Shown here in pieces: positions 23,201 through 33,762 of a stretch of DNA of 64,000 bases. Positions within the stretch are counted from its first letter, which is position 1. The number at the start of each line of letters is the position of its first letter. The translations under genes and the position numbers were made by a program. Under the pieces are notes generated by a model that was not told the origin of the DNA, did not search any database, and saw nothing but the letters and a program-made list of their open reading frames with translations. The DNA is from Hortaea werneckii (lineage: Eukaryota; Ascomycota; Dothideomycetes; Mycosphaerellales; Teratosphaeriaceae), in contig JBAOKB010000020.1 in NCBI GenBank assembly GCA_037044905.1, positions 1,054,001-1,118,000 of the forward strand, written 5' to 3'.

Positions 23201-23848
23201 TGAGGACGAGAGCGAGGACTCTGGCTCTGAGTTTTTTGACGATGAGACTGCTGAAGAGGGTGTCGTCTACCGCATGCCCGCTTCCGGCATCAAACTCGAT
23301 TTCATTGACAAGATCAAGAAGTAAGTCAATTGATTACTCCCTCACAATGTTGCTTGCTGACAATACTCTAGTACTCGGATTCAAGAGATGAGGAGCGAGC
23401 GCGCCACCAAGCGTGCACGCCTCATGGCGACTGCACCAAGCGCCTTGCAGCAAGCCAATTTCGCCCGACGCTCCTTCGTCGAAAAACAGCTGGCCCTCAA
23501 TCTTGCGCAATTTGCTGCCGCAAACAAAGATCTGGACCTTGGCAAGGACCAGGTAGAGAACCTTGTCGGCACACTGATCGTGAGTTTGACCCGCCCCCTT
23601 CCACGCAGCCCCCCGAAGCATGACGTCAGCATACTAATCTCACTACAACGCAGGCCGAGGCACCCGAGGAAGTCGTCAACGGTATCATGGCCTCTGAAGA
23701 TACAGAGAAGGCTACTTCTACTTCTACTGCTATTCCACCTTCGCCTCCTGCGTCCGAGCAGACTGATCAGCTTTCCCCAGAGCAACGCAAGGAGCTGCAG
23801 CTGTTGCAGGAGCTCATCCAACGCAAGCTGGATGGCAGCAAGACATGA
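20297..23848 (+). CDS. RCO1: Double PHD-finger protein, RCO1-like subunit of RPD3S histone deacetylase complex
   Basis: Six exons (20297-21912, 22150-22243, 22399-22772, 22829-23320, 23372-23579, 23654-23848) join in frame to 992 residues. The first 570 residues are disordered, Lys/Ser/Pro-rich, with a conserved-looking motif TFMDQWVEPAI and a region around residues 200-280 (KLMRVVQSAKERAI...EEIWRESLNSERLTDLLEAI). PHD1 is at about residues 585-630 (DFCSACGGSGFLLCCDGCD...CYIC). PHD2 is at about 715-765 (LCYFCGKSS...CDFCNESWHLDCLDPP...WMCPLH). Two PHD fingers separated by roughly 100 residues in a fungal protein of this size match Rco1/Cph1 of the Rpd3S/Clr6-II complex, which reads H3K36 methylation and deacetylates coding regions. 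The junction into exon 3 uses a weak acceptor after a long AG-free stretch. An alternative reading starts a separate protein at the ATG at 22384. Family assignment is strong; exon 3 start less so. Confidence 0.85.
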
Positions 23849-24598
23849 CGCGTTGGTCCACACTGATCTTACGCAGCTCACAGCATTTCAAGCAATCTTC
23901 GAACGAGGTTGCGTTGTTTTACGCTCTTGGAGGCCGGAGAACGCGGTTTCGCTTGGAGATACGGCCCTTCCCGGAACGGCGGCTATATACGTTGTCGCGG
24001 AAGCGAAACCAACTCCTAAGCTTTGCCCTTTTTGGGAGAGCTTCGTTCGCAAGAGAAGACTTCCCTCCGCGGGTCCTGGTCGCAGCTGATAGTGCACAAC
24101 GTCTTTTCCGGCGTCGCCTGCTGGAACACACAAGACTTATCAGTTGCTTCGCAGCACGCGAGACTACACTGCTGCCAATGCTTTCCGACATCTTCACGGA
24201 TAAAATTCGCCCGCTCGAAGGCCTAGCTTGGGAACCTTCCATTGAATAGAGCGCGGACTCCACAGATTCCAACTAATTAGCCATCAAATTTCTTGCTGCC
24301 CGGACACATTGGAACGTGCTGCCTTTTCTGCGGAACAGATACTTAAGCATGTAATTTTTCAAACGTGTCCCCAAATAGCTTGCGTAGGTAGAGAAGAAGA
24401 CTTGTTCAGAGTCATCACTTATATGGCTTTCATTTTCAATTCCCGCTCCTCTCTGTACATCGACATCAACAATGACACGACCTCCCATCTCGAGAAGAAA
24501 AGGAAAAATCGGGGCGGGTATTAAAAGTGAGACCAAATGTACATCTTTGACACAAAAACAACGTGAGATTGACCCCCCACACCTCCCCCGTTTTTCTT
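23849..24598. other. Convergent intergenic RCO1-like / SNF5
   Basis: This 750 bp between two stop codons holds the two 3' UTRs. Frames running past the RCO1-like stop are read-through shadows. No separate gene is supported. Confidence 0.55.
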
Positions 24599-27101
24599 TT
24601 ACGGGCCTGCCTCCCGCTGCTGTCTCTTCCGCACTTCGTCGAGATGTTTTCGATTGCGGAGGTGCACGTCGAAATCCTCTATCACGCGGCCGGGCACGGC
24701 CGTGTATAGCTTGCCGGGACAGTCGTTGCATCGGATGCGCGGGAGCCACGCGAGGCGGTAGCCAGCGGGTGGTCCTGTGCCCGGCTCGAGATTCAGCTTG
24801 ACGGACTTGCCGCTCGATTGGTCGATGGCGTAGGGTTTCATTTCCGGCTGGAAGTCGAAGTCCGGGTACGTCTGCCGCATTGTGTTCATGGCTTCGCTGA
24901 GCCATGGCGGGGGAGGCGGCTGCGTCGCTGACTGTCAGTATGTTTCTTCAAGTCAAAGAAGGAGGTATGAAGTTTTTGAGACTTACAGCGGCTTCTTCGT
25001 GGGCTGGCCAGACATCTATGGCTACGCCTCCTTGCGAATCGTACTCGGGACCTCCTCGCAAAGACGAAGGCGCTCGATGATGTCCATTTGGCTGGGGCGT
25101 GTTTCGGGTTTGAGGCAGAGTCCTCGGTGTCATGGCTGGCGTGCTTGTGCCGCCTCTTTGTGGAGTACCAACCCTGGGATTGCTTGGTGGAGGAGGTTGA
25201 GATGCATAGCCAGACAGCGGGAACTCGCTTGCTCGCTTCTTTGCACGATAGCCGTCCCACCAAGCACGATACTTTGCTTTCCCGATCTTCAATTTGACCA
25301 CAAGCGTATCCCCATCGTCCATTACACTTTCCTCGCGCAACGCGCTGCGTCTGACGGACGATCGTCCTTCTTGGAGACCCAGCAATTGCGGATCTGGCGT
25401 CGAGGACCGTTGCCCGAAGTTTGCACGCATAGCCGCTTGTGCTGCGCTCGCAGCTCCACGCATGCCTCGCGTCCTCGCTGTGCCTCCAGTGATCATAGAA
25501 GGTGCCGGCGAATCGGGACCAGACTCTTCACTCTCTACGTCGTCAGAATCGACATCGACCTCGCCGCCGCGGCCAGGACGCCTGCCGCCTCGGGCGCTGC
25601 GTCTTGTCTTTGGAATGCCAGTAGTCTCGAAAGTCTCCACCGCGCCAGGAATCACGGTATGTACAAGAAGCGATCGGATCGTGCGTTGCCGTTCCTTAAG
25701 GTCCGGAAGTGCTGGCCCTCCTCGCCTGTTGAGCTGACGTTTCTGGGCTCTGTGCTCGCGCATCATTGACGTCTCAGTCCTCTCCAGCTCAGCCTCGCTC
25801 ATCTCATACATGTATGGCATCCAGTCCTTCTGAGCTTGTTGTGGTCGGAACGCACTGTGTATCGGCGCAGGCAAAAAGGCATCTCTGACGTCTGGATCCT
25901 CAATCGGCCGGCCGTCGAAGCAATGATTCGTGAGGTACAAGCTCTTCGTGTACTGCTGGCTTTGCTCCCGTATTGAATGCGCAATCGCTGTGGTGAACTC
26001 GCCACTAAGCGCATTTTCCCATGCCATTGAGCGTGCAAACTCTTCTGGGGAATTGAGTGGGTTGTTGATGTCCCATTCGAACTGATCAATCAATGTGATT
26101 CGTCCAATGGTGATGTTAAGCTTGACGAGTATGCGCATCTCATCATCCTTGTGCTCGAAATAGGGGCGGTTAGGTTCCAATGGTCCGTCTTCGACGATGA
26201 TGTGTGGATAGTAGTTCTGTATTTGGTCCTGCATCTCCAACTTGACTTGTCTGGACACTTCGGGAAGGGCTTCATGCGGTATCTTCAAATCTTCCAGTAG
26301 GTAGTCTGCGAAGGTGTCCTGGGAGATGACTTTCTCGTGCAAATTCCACGTGAAAGTGTCGCGCAATCGCAGCTTGTCAAGTTCAATGTCCAGCCGCACC
26401 GGCACTAATTCTTCATGCTTCTCTGCCTGCTGTGCGCCGTCTTTCCGGGATATGCTGAGCTCTTTGGATCTCCGACTTTTGGGTGGTCCTCGCAAGGTGC
26501 TGTAAACAATTTGGCTCTTGCCGTCCGTGATGCGGTTTCCGTAGCCCAGAAATCCAGGGCCGAAAATAGAACTCGGGTTGGTCTGGCGGGCGTGCTTGAC
26601 CTCGTTCAAGTAGAATTCCTTCTCCAACTCTTTAGCCTTCACTAAGTCGCGCGAGCATTCGGCCTGGTCGTTCATAGCCGCGCCGTGAACCATGTCGCGT
26701 TGCATGTAGCGGTCCAGCAGCACCTCATCATGTGAACGCTCGTTGCCCTCGGCGTCTAGTACAGGGGGTGCCTGGCTAACTGGAAGTTGCGTGCCATCGC
26801 GCGACCGTTTCCTGCTCAATGGAGGGCCTCCATTGACATGCGCATCTCCATTCGGAGTATCTCTTGCGTGCTGAGCTGCTTCTGACGCGCCCGGGACGCT
26901 TTCTGACGCTGCCATGACCTCTCTAGCCTTCTGCTTGCCCTCCCGGATCGCGTCCTGGTTCTCCGCACTAGGGGAGCTCTGTTGCTGTGCCGCCGGGTTA
27001 CCGGTATCGCTTACGGGTGGCTGAAAGGGGCCAGTGTTGGAGTCGTGATGCGATTGCGCGTGTGGAGCATTGGACTGGTGGAGAGGGTTGGGGGTAGTCA
27101 T
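24599..27101 (-). CDS. SNF5: SNF5/SMARCB1 subunit of SWI/SNF-type chromatin remodeller
   Basis: Two exons (24987-27101, 24599-24919) with a 67 bp intron at 24920-24986 encode 811 residues. The N-terminus (about 230 residues) is Gln/Pro/Ser-rich and disordered. The SNF5 homology region at about residues 232-400 has the two repeats expected of the family: one starting VPVRLDIELDKLRLRDTFTWNL and one around LVKLNITIGRITLIDQFEWDIN. A basic linker (RRSARGGRRPGRGG) and an acidic patch (DVDSDDVESEES) follow. The last exon encodes a small Cys/His motif (CNDC...HLRNRKH) that looks like a zinc finger. SNF5 bridges the remodeller to the nucleosome acidic patch and to activators. It could serve SWI/SNF or RSC (Sfh1); the length and N-terminal disorder favour SNF5, but I cannot separate these fully. 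Confidence 0.9.
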
Positions 27102-28004
27102 GGCGCATTAGGTGGAGGAGTCGGGGTAGTGAGAGGGGAAGAAACGGCGCGTCATGCGCGGTATCATTGAAAAGGCCTATCTTCCATCAGTACTGTTATC
27201 ACCCACTGCCCATCTGCCATGCTGGTGCCGCGCTTCCATGCTCCTGTGTAACATGGGTCGTCGCTACAGCGCCCGCCCAGCCGAGCACAGTTGAGAGAGT
27301 GGGCTGCGAGCGCAATGTCGCAGGCGGAGCGACAAGCAAACAACAACACGCAGAGGGAGGGGGAGAGATGGTCGGGTCACATACCTCCGGTGTGCAGTAC
27401 GTGAAATAATCTCGTGACGAACCACCGCGATCTAATGACGCGCGAGCCTCCTCTGAGGGAGCCTCGCGAGCCTCGCTCCCAGCCTGCTCCTCGGCACTCA
27501 CCGGGGACCCGCTTCGTCCTCCCGCTTCGTACCTCTCACCACCACGACACTGATAAGGAGACAGGTACTCGAGACAGTACGTGCCTCATTGATCAAGTCG
27601 TGTAAAAGGCGCATGGTACAGACGGCAACGTCATGTCTTGAATAGCTTAACATCTGATCAAAGGTTCATTAAAATAAATAAACTACCACACGTAACTTTC
27701 GGTCCTGCCACGTGACTCCGCGCGCTGCAGTCCAGTCTGGATGTTTCGCTCAAACGCCTAAAGCGCCCACTGCAATGCCGGAGGTATCTCTTCCTGCTCG
27801 TCTTAATTGTTTGGGTAACAACTAGGGTTCCGAACCTCGAGTCGCGTCTGCTCATTGCTATTTAATTCGCTGCAAACACTTGCTTCACTTGTCCCCTTAC
27901 AGAGGTAAACGAAGCGCTTCGCAAATGTAGCTTCATCGTTTTCTCAGCATTCTGTCTTTGCCAATGATTGTAAAATCCATATCGGATGCAAGCCGCAAAG
28001 TATC
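27102..28004. promoter_or_regulatory. SNF5 upstream region
   Basis: About 900 bp lies between the SNF5 start and the end of the next minus-strand gene, so it holds the SNF5 promoter and 5' UTR and the VPS74 3' UTR. Short frames at 27167-27605 have no recognisable content. Confidence 0.5.
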
Positions 28005-29175
28005 TTAAAGCAGTGAATCCAGGCGAGTGAAGACGCTCAAGCACGCCGCAACGATCTACATGCCATTGTCAGTAATGAAACGAGTGAAAGCGAGCGGAAT
28101 ATTAACTGACCTCCAATTGCAACTCCCGGTCGCCAGCCTGGTTGATCTCGTCCCTGATGACTTGGTCCAGATTGGCCCAATTGCAGCATTGCCAGTCGCC
28201 CTCTTGCCGAAAGGCCATTGCGAGTATTCCGCAAGGAACTCGTCCACTTGAGCGAACGCTCTCTCCCGTGCATCATGGTTCAGTGTGACCAAGGAGTTTT
28301 CGAGAACATTAGCAGCGTAAGCCGCACAAAGCAATGTGACGGTCCGCAGGTACCTAAACTCCATCTCCTCAGGCAGGAACTGGGAAGCGGGCAAGACGAC
28401 CGTCCGCTGGGTTAGTACGGCTCGGACGCGGCGTCTGATTTCGTCCTTGGCGCCGCTGTCCACGACTGGGTGCGTGGCCATGTCAAAGAGCAGGAAGTTG
28501 CGCTTCTCGGTGCGGAGGATGCCCTTGTCAACCAGGCCCTTCGCGAGCCGTTCGCGTACCTGCTTGAGCTGGTATCCAATCTTCATCAGGTTCCATGTTT
28601 CCCCTAAGAAGCAGTTAGCCTTCCTGGTCTTTTCTCAGAGACAACTGATGTGCCGTACCTGACATGAGATCGATCCATGAGCTCACACTCATCTTTTCCG
28701 ACGACTTCATCATCTTCAGTGCTTCGTCCAGCAGAACCTCACCAGTAAGAGTGTCGTCCACGACTTCGATCATTCGGTCTGCCAGTGGGAACCGGCGCCT
28801 GGCGCTGTCCTTCTCCATGCTGATTCTCCCTCTGAATGCTAGTTCTATTACTATGCATCCTCTGAGAGCATATGAGATATTGTCATTCCAGAAGCTCAAA
28901 TACCCCTGCTTGTCCTTGAGCCCCATCAGTAGCACCTCCTCCATGAGGGTAAGCTTCGGCTGTTTTGCACGCTCGACATTTTCTGATATGTCGCGCGGGT
29001 CGAATGCTATTTTGTGTCCGTTTGCGCCGCTCTCGTAGGCCGTCTCGGGGGATCTCAGGTCGTCATTCTTCTTCGGCGCAGGGGATGAGACTCGGCTGCT
29101 CTCTTCGTTGTCCGCAGTTGCTCCGCCGCCAGCGCCACGACGCCGGGTCAGGCCTGAGCCTGACGCCGTGGCCAT
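28005..29175 (-). pseudogene. VPS74: VPS74/GOLPH3 homologue with an apparent one-base frameshift
   Basis: Three exons (28659-29175, 28111-28603, 28005-28055) with introns 28604-28658 and 28056-28110. The protein begins with a disordered Arg/Gly/Ser leader and then the GPP34 fold (LTLMEEVLLMGLKDKQGYLSFWND, RFPLADRMIEVVDDT, WNLMKIGYQLKQVRERLAKGLVDKG). Vps74 binds PI4P and retains glycosyltransferases in the Golgi. After EYSQWPFGKRATGNAAIG, near 28175, the frame breaks. The conserved continuation (NLDQVIRDEINQAGDRELQLE, then IVAACLSVFTRLDSLL) is intact but shifted by one base, and the exon lengths total 1061 nt, one short of a multiple of three. The break follows GGG where GGGG would restore the family reading. 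An assembly or sequencing deletion is the simplest explanation; a real mutation is possible. Everything else looks functional, so pseudogene means frame-broken as given. Confidence 0.82.
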
Positions 29176-29701
29176 GAGAGTGTTTGGCACAGGAAGATCA
29201 CCGAGTGTGGTTGCGGTTGCCTACGCGTACGCCGAGGTCGCTTCGCGAAGGGACGGCGCCTTGCCAATGGCTATTGTGCCTCGAATGTCGTATTCACCAG
29301 GAGTGCGCTACGTACTGACGCGGGTGCACAAGCTAAGCAAGCTACTGAGAACAATCGCAGTGGGTGGATTAAAGGGGATGTAATGTTGTTACGTGGAAAG
29401 TGGGTTCGTGACATGGGATTTGGAGCTCGCGCTTGAAGTCCCTCCCCAATCCACAACGTGCAGCGGTTCCTCCCGCCAGCTGTGTTCACATGTACTATAT
29501 CAAACGAAGGGAGTGGAATTCATGTATTTGAAGATGGAAATGATATGGCCGTATCAGGTAAATAGTACAAATTTATCAAACGCCCGCATCTTGGGCTAGC
29601 ATGTACAAGTCCGACGCCGAAGTAACCTCCCCAAGGATCACGCACCTCAAAATGGAGGAGACTACGCGCCTCATCCCATGCAGTTAACTCGTGTCTAATA
29701 C
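29176..29701. other. Intergenic VPS74 / acyl carrier protein
   Basis: This 526 bp lies between two minus-strand genes and holds the VPS74 promoter and the 3' UTR of the acyl carrier protein gene. No further feature is supported. Confidence 0.5.
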
Positions 29702-30388
29702 TTAGTGGGCTGGATAGTGTCAGTATCACGTTCGAGACTCCAGCAATAAACTGCTTACCGTCTGGCTGCGCCATGATGTAGTCCACGGCCTGGTTGACTG
29801 CGTGATTGTCAGTGCCCTATCCCAAATCATACCGATTCCGGTATACTTACCGCTGTGGATGGCGTCCGCCTCCTTGTCAGGGATCTCAATGCTGAACTCC
29901 TATCCCGTCATCAGTACTTCTCTCTTGAAGGTGTGCACTCTTCAACCCACCTCCTCAATTGCCATCACAACTTCCACGGTGTCCAGGCTGTCCAGGCCGA
30001 GGTCGTTGGTGAAGTGAGCAGTCGGCGCGAGCTGGTTAAAGTGTTAGAAGGCGTTTAGAATTGAGCATTGCAGCGTCTAAATACCTTAGAAGCATCGGAA
30101 ACCTGCAGGAGAGTCAGTGGCCAGTCCTTCCTATCGCGTGGCTCATGTCTCATCAAGTCATACCTTGTCGAAGTTCTTCAAAAGGTCCAAGATGCGGCCA
30201 GTGACCTCGTCTTGCGAAAGGCCAGACGAAGAGGCGTAGGACCTTATGGCGGAGATGGAGGTTGCTGGGGTCGATATTCTGGACTGAACGAACGGGGCGC
30301 GGAAGGCAGTCTGAACAGCGGGTCTTTGCACGCGCGTGCTAGCCTGAGCGGCGCATCTGACGGATCGGAGGACGGCGGTACGGAACAT
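29702..30388 (-). CDS. ACP1: Mitochondrial acyl carrier protein
   Basis: Six exons (30164-30388, 30085-30102, 29951-30031, 29851-29899, 29759-29797, 29702-29709) give 139 residues. The first about 50 residues are Arg/Ala/Ser-rich without acidic residues, a mitochondrial presequence. The mature part has the ACP core: LSQDEVTGRILDLLKNFDK, FTNDLGLDSLDTVEVVMAIEE and FSIEIPDKEADAI. The Ser in DSLD is the phosphopantetheine attachment site. The protein carries acyl chains for mitochondrial fatty acid synthesis (lipoate precursor), is a subunit of respiratory complex I, and stabilises LYR-protein assemblies and Fe-S cluster assembly. It ends QPDAH, the usual fungal C-terminus, and this is only reached by splicing to an 8 bp terminal exon. 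Five introns of 49-61 bp interrupt a 420 bp coding sequence. Identity is very secure. Confidence 0.95.
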
Positions 30389-31043
30389 GGTGACGGCGAG
30401 AAGCTGACTGTGATATGGAAGATGTGTGATGGGCTGGTCTTTGCTACCTGATGGTGATGTCCTCGTCTTCTCAAGCTTGACAGAGTCGGAGCGGAAATTT
30501 CCGTGCGCTATGACCTGTTCAACGTCGACGATGGTAGGAATATGTGCAGTCGTTAACTCCTATGCACGTACAAGTACAAGCCAGGATTGACATGCAAGTG
30601 TATCTGAAGATAGCTAGCTACTCTTCCACTGTACATCTGCGTAGAGACGAAGATGCTTTGCCGCGAGGAGCTCTCGTTGCTCCGCTAGGACACAGGTTGC
30701 TATGAGGCGATGATAAGGATCCACAGCCACGCTTCCGCGCCCTCGCCACAACCTAGTCGCACGTAATCTGTTTGCCTGCAAAATACATAGGTATACACAC
30801 TTCCTACAGTCACTACTGAGCATTCGTCCGATCATTCATGACCACTGAGGGGGACTGAGTATTTTACCGTTGCGTGCTTCGTGCTGTGGAAAAGGAAAGC
30901 CTGAGGTCGACCAGCTTCTCCGTTCGCTCTTGCCCTGCCTGACTGTTGACTGCTATCTGTCTCGAATCCAACTTATTAGCCCCTGCGAGGCCTAGTGTGT
31001 TCGTCTGATAATACACAACATCCCGAACAACAAGCATTGAAGC
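30389..31043. promoter_or_regulatory. Divergent promoter region ACP1 / unknown gene
   Basis: This 655 bp separates divergent start codons. No individual element could be supported. Confidence 0.5.
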
Positions 31044-32606
31044 ATGGCCTACGACATAGAGGACACAATCGAAGCAGGCTCACTTTCTACTATTACTGCG
31101 CTAGCATCCAATCCACCTCAGCATCTCGGCATCCCAGTGCGATCGATTGGCTCACCACTCGTACTGTACATCGCACGAGTTCCTGGAAGCAGAGACGTCT
31201 TCCTTACTCCTCTGAAACCTCGCGACAAGATCGTTACTGCCGAAGACGTGCAAAGCTCACTATACTTTGTCCATGTCAACGAGGATATCGACGACCAGGT
31301 ACTCGAACAGCCGCCAAAGCCCTCATCAGTGAACACGAATGCTTCGGATCTCCCGTGCATCGAGGAGCCTACCATCAGCAGAAAGCCCGTTTTACCAGCG
31401 AGACCGGAACCGCCGACCACACCACCTTATCCATTGCACGAACAAGCGCCTGCTCACAGAGCGGTGAACTCGCCAAAGCCTCAGCAAGTGGCTAGAAAGC
31501 CGGTAAATCCAACCAATTCATATGGCGGAAACGGCTCTCTAGAGAAGCCGACATCACCAGTCACTGCACGAAGGCCTCTGCCGACGCCTCCGGAGGAGCA
31601 GCCGTCCCATCTTTCGCCTAAAGACGACAACACGCGTTTCTCGCGCCACTCAGGCGACTTCGACGACTCGAACCCTTACTTCCGGAGATACTCAGAGGAT
31701 GTAAATGCTCGGCGGGGAGAGAGTTTTAGTGTACCGAAATTGGAAGCAGGCTCTCTCACTCTCATTCGGCGGGATCCAGCATCAGGTGAGCAATGGAACG
31801 TTGCTTCTATCCATGACCCGCCCGTTCAAGAGGTGAGCTCTTCTGCATTGTTATACCCGTCTTCAGCCATTCGGACGAAGAGAGGTGGCGTGCCACTGTA
31901 CCTTGATATCACGAGTCCAGGCTACCTGCAATTTATCAACGAGGGTCGGCCTGTGTCACGGACGAGTACATCCACAGGATCATCAGATACCGAGCCGGCC
32001 CCTGATGGAACATTCCGAAGGCGTTTGTATATGCCTGGATCTCGGTATGGCGAGCATGGCTATGGTCACCGGAGGCACGGATCGGACGACTCAGGGATCG
32101 ACATGCGGAGGACGATGCGCAAAGGGCAAGCGACGGAGACATCGGACGGCAATCCAAAGTGGGATAGGAGAGGTCGAGGCTATTCTTTCAAAAGTCCCTG
32201 GGAAGGCCAGTGCGAATTTACTACTGGCGCTACGGGGAAGAGTCTCAAATGTCGACAGACCTGTGGACAGCAAGGCGCGGTGGACATGAGCGAACTCCGT
32301 TTCAATCTGCCCACAGCGACACGGAATATGCACCAACAATCTTCAGAGAAGCAAGCATCAGTCTTCTCGCGGCATTCCAGGATTCTGTCTAGCAAGGATG
32401 GCGACAATGACCCAACACCAAGCGTCATAATTAATGACGATGGCACTGTAGACCTTACACTCGGTCAAGAGAAGGCTGGCGGTGGCTTTGGGGGCAAGCA
32501 GGCAAAGTTGGGTAAGCTGATTGTTTCGCAGGAGGGAATGAAGATGCTTGACTTGCTCGTTGCCGCTAATATAGGTCTTTGGTGGCGAGCTTACGAAAGA
32601 GCATAG
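31044..32606 (+). CDS. Uncharacterised intronless protein, 520 residues
   Basis: A single uninterrupted frame of 520 codons begins at the ATG at 31044. The N-terminal 90 residues look folded and partly hydrophobic (HLGIPVRSIGSPLVLYIARVP, DVFLTPLKPRDKI, LYFVHVNED). A long Pro/Ser/Arg-rich disordered middle part follows (residues about 100-230, with KPVLPARPEPPTTPPYP and PLPTPPEEQP). A second ordered block at about 230-320 has TLIRRDPASGEQWNVASIHDP and KRGGVPLYLDITSPGYLQF. After another disordered stretch comes a Cys-containing segment (GQCEFTTGATGKSLKCRQTC) and a hydrophobic end (MLDLLVAANIGLWW). The Pro-rich motifs could be SH3 ligands. I do not recognise the family. Length, composition and alternation of ordered and disordered parts argue for a real gene. 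Confidence 0.82.
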   Translation: MAYDIEDTIEAGSLSTITALASNPPQHLGIPVRSIGSPLVLYIARVPGSRDVFLTPLKPRDKIVTAEDVQSSLYFVHVNEDIDDQVLEQPPKPSSVNTNASDLPCIEEPTISRKPVLPARPEPPTTPPYPLHEQAPAHRAVNSPKPQQVARKPVNPTNSYGGNGSLEKPTSPVTARRPLPTPPEEQPSHLSPKDDNTRFSRHSGDFDDSNPYFRRYSEDVNARRGESFSVPKLEAGSLTLIRRDPASGEQWNVASIHDPPVQEVSSSALLYPSSAIRTKRGGVPLYLDITSPGYLQFINEGRPVSRTSTSTGSSDTEPAPDGTFRRRLYMPGSRYGEHGYGHRRHGSDDSGIDMRRTMRKGQATETSDGNPKWDRRGRGYSFKSPWEGQCEFTTGATGKSLKCRQTCGQQGAVDMSELRFNLPTATRNMHQQSSEKQASVFSRHSRILSSKDGDNDPTPSVIINDDGTVDLTLGQEKAGGGFGGKQAKLGKLIVSQEGMKMLDLLVAANIGLWWRAYERA

Positions 32607-33762
32607 AATATGAGTACATGACTACAGAGATATACATGAACAGTGAAATATTTGCATTCAATCCTCCCTGGGAACGTGAATGAAGTACGAGTGAATTGTT
32701 GTTTAGAAACGCACTGAGCCTCGGTCTAGACAATAAATACGAAAGGGGCGAGTAAGAGAGCCAACTCTATCTCTTTACCGACACGTCGACCTCTTTCGTT
32801 AGCGTGCTCTTTCCATTAGTTTGCCTTTGACCAGCCTATCTAGGTGACAATAGACCGTCTCGTTTCTTCCCAACCGCCCGCACCACTTTTCTTGTCGTTA
32901 TCGTTATAACTGCTTCACGCCGTGTTGAACTTGCTGGCCCCGTCCCGACGGTCTCTGACTCCTACCTGCTTTTCAAGCAACCATCATATCCTGCCAACAA
33001 CACTGGAATTTGTCGAGTACTACAAGGCCTTCGTAAGACTATGTGTCGATCTACAGATCTTCTTTGCGGCAAAAGAGCTTCAACTGGATGGATGGACAGA
33101 GAACGCCTTTTGCAATCTGCGCGTATGACGCTCCTGATACTTGCACTCTTCGAGACCTGGGCGCCGGACGAACGGTACCTTCTCATCGTCGCTAACTCTT
33201 GGAGCCGCAAGCCATCGTATATTCTGCGAGACCTGTCCGATGTCGTTTCCTCCTTGGAAGTTGAAGAAACGTGATCCCGGAAAACCAGCAGAGAATGCAA
33301 AGATGGAAAGATTTGTACCTCGATTTGTATCGCATACATACTACCTACACCCCTTTCCTTTCTCACCTCATAACTCCCATGTAGTACCCGACACCCGAAA
33401 CCAACTTTTTTTAGTACAGTGCTAAGCAAACGCGAAAAGATAAACGCCCCCATCAGAGACCCATCATCCCTGCAGAATGCCACATGCACATGCATGCAAG
33501 TCGGGTATCGTCAGCGCCCGGAGCAAAACAACAAAGCAAAGGAAGAAGCGCAACATTAGCAGCAGTAGCCAGACCATTTCAAGGTCTAGCCTCCCCCCAA
33601 GTCCCATCCTTCCCTCCAGCACTTGGTCTGGAAAGTAGGGTCTCGGTGTTGCTGCTGGAGCTGAGAACGCTAGCATGTATGAACATTGATACACAAGACC
33701 ACGTCTTTAAAGACGGGGCGCGTGGATGCCACGGGGCACCTTGGTAGGCTTCAGCGATACGC
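32607..33762. other. Convergent intergenic region
   Basis: About 1.16 kb lies between the stop codons of the unknown 520-residue protein and the FKBP gene. Several frames of 60-180 codons are present on both strands but show no domain, no convincing start context and no splice continuity. I see no gene here. Confidence 0.5.

Noticed and set aside
28160..28185. Programmed -1 ribosomal frameshift in VPS74
   Set aside because: No canonical X-XXY-YYZ slippery site or clear downstream structure seen, and such shifts are not known for this family; an indel is simpler.
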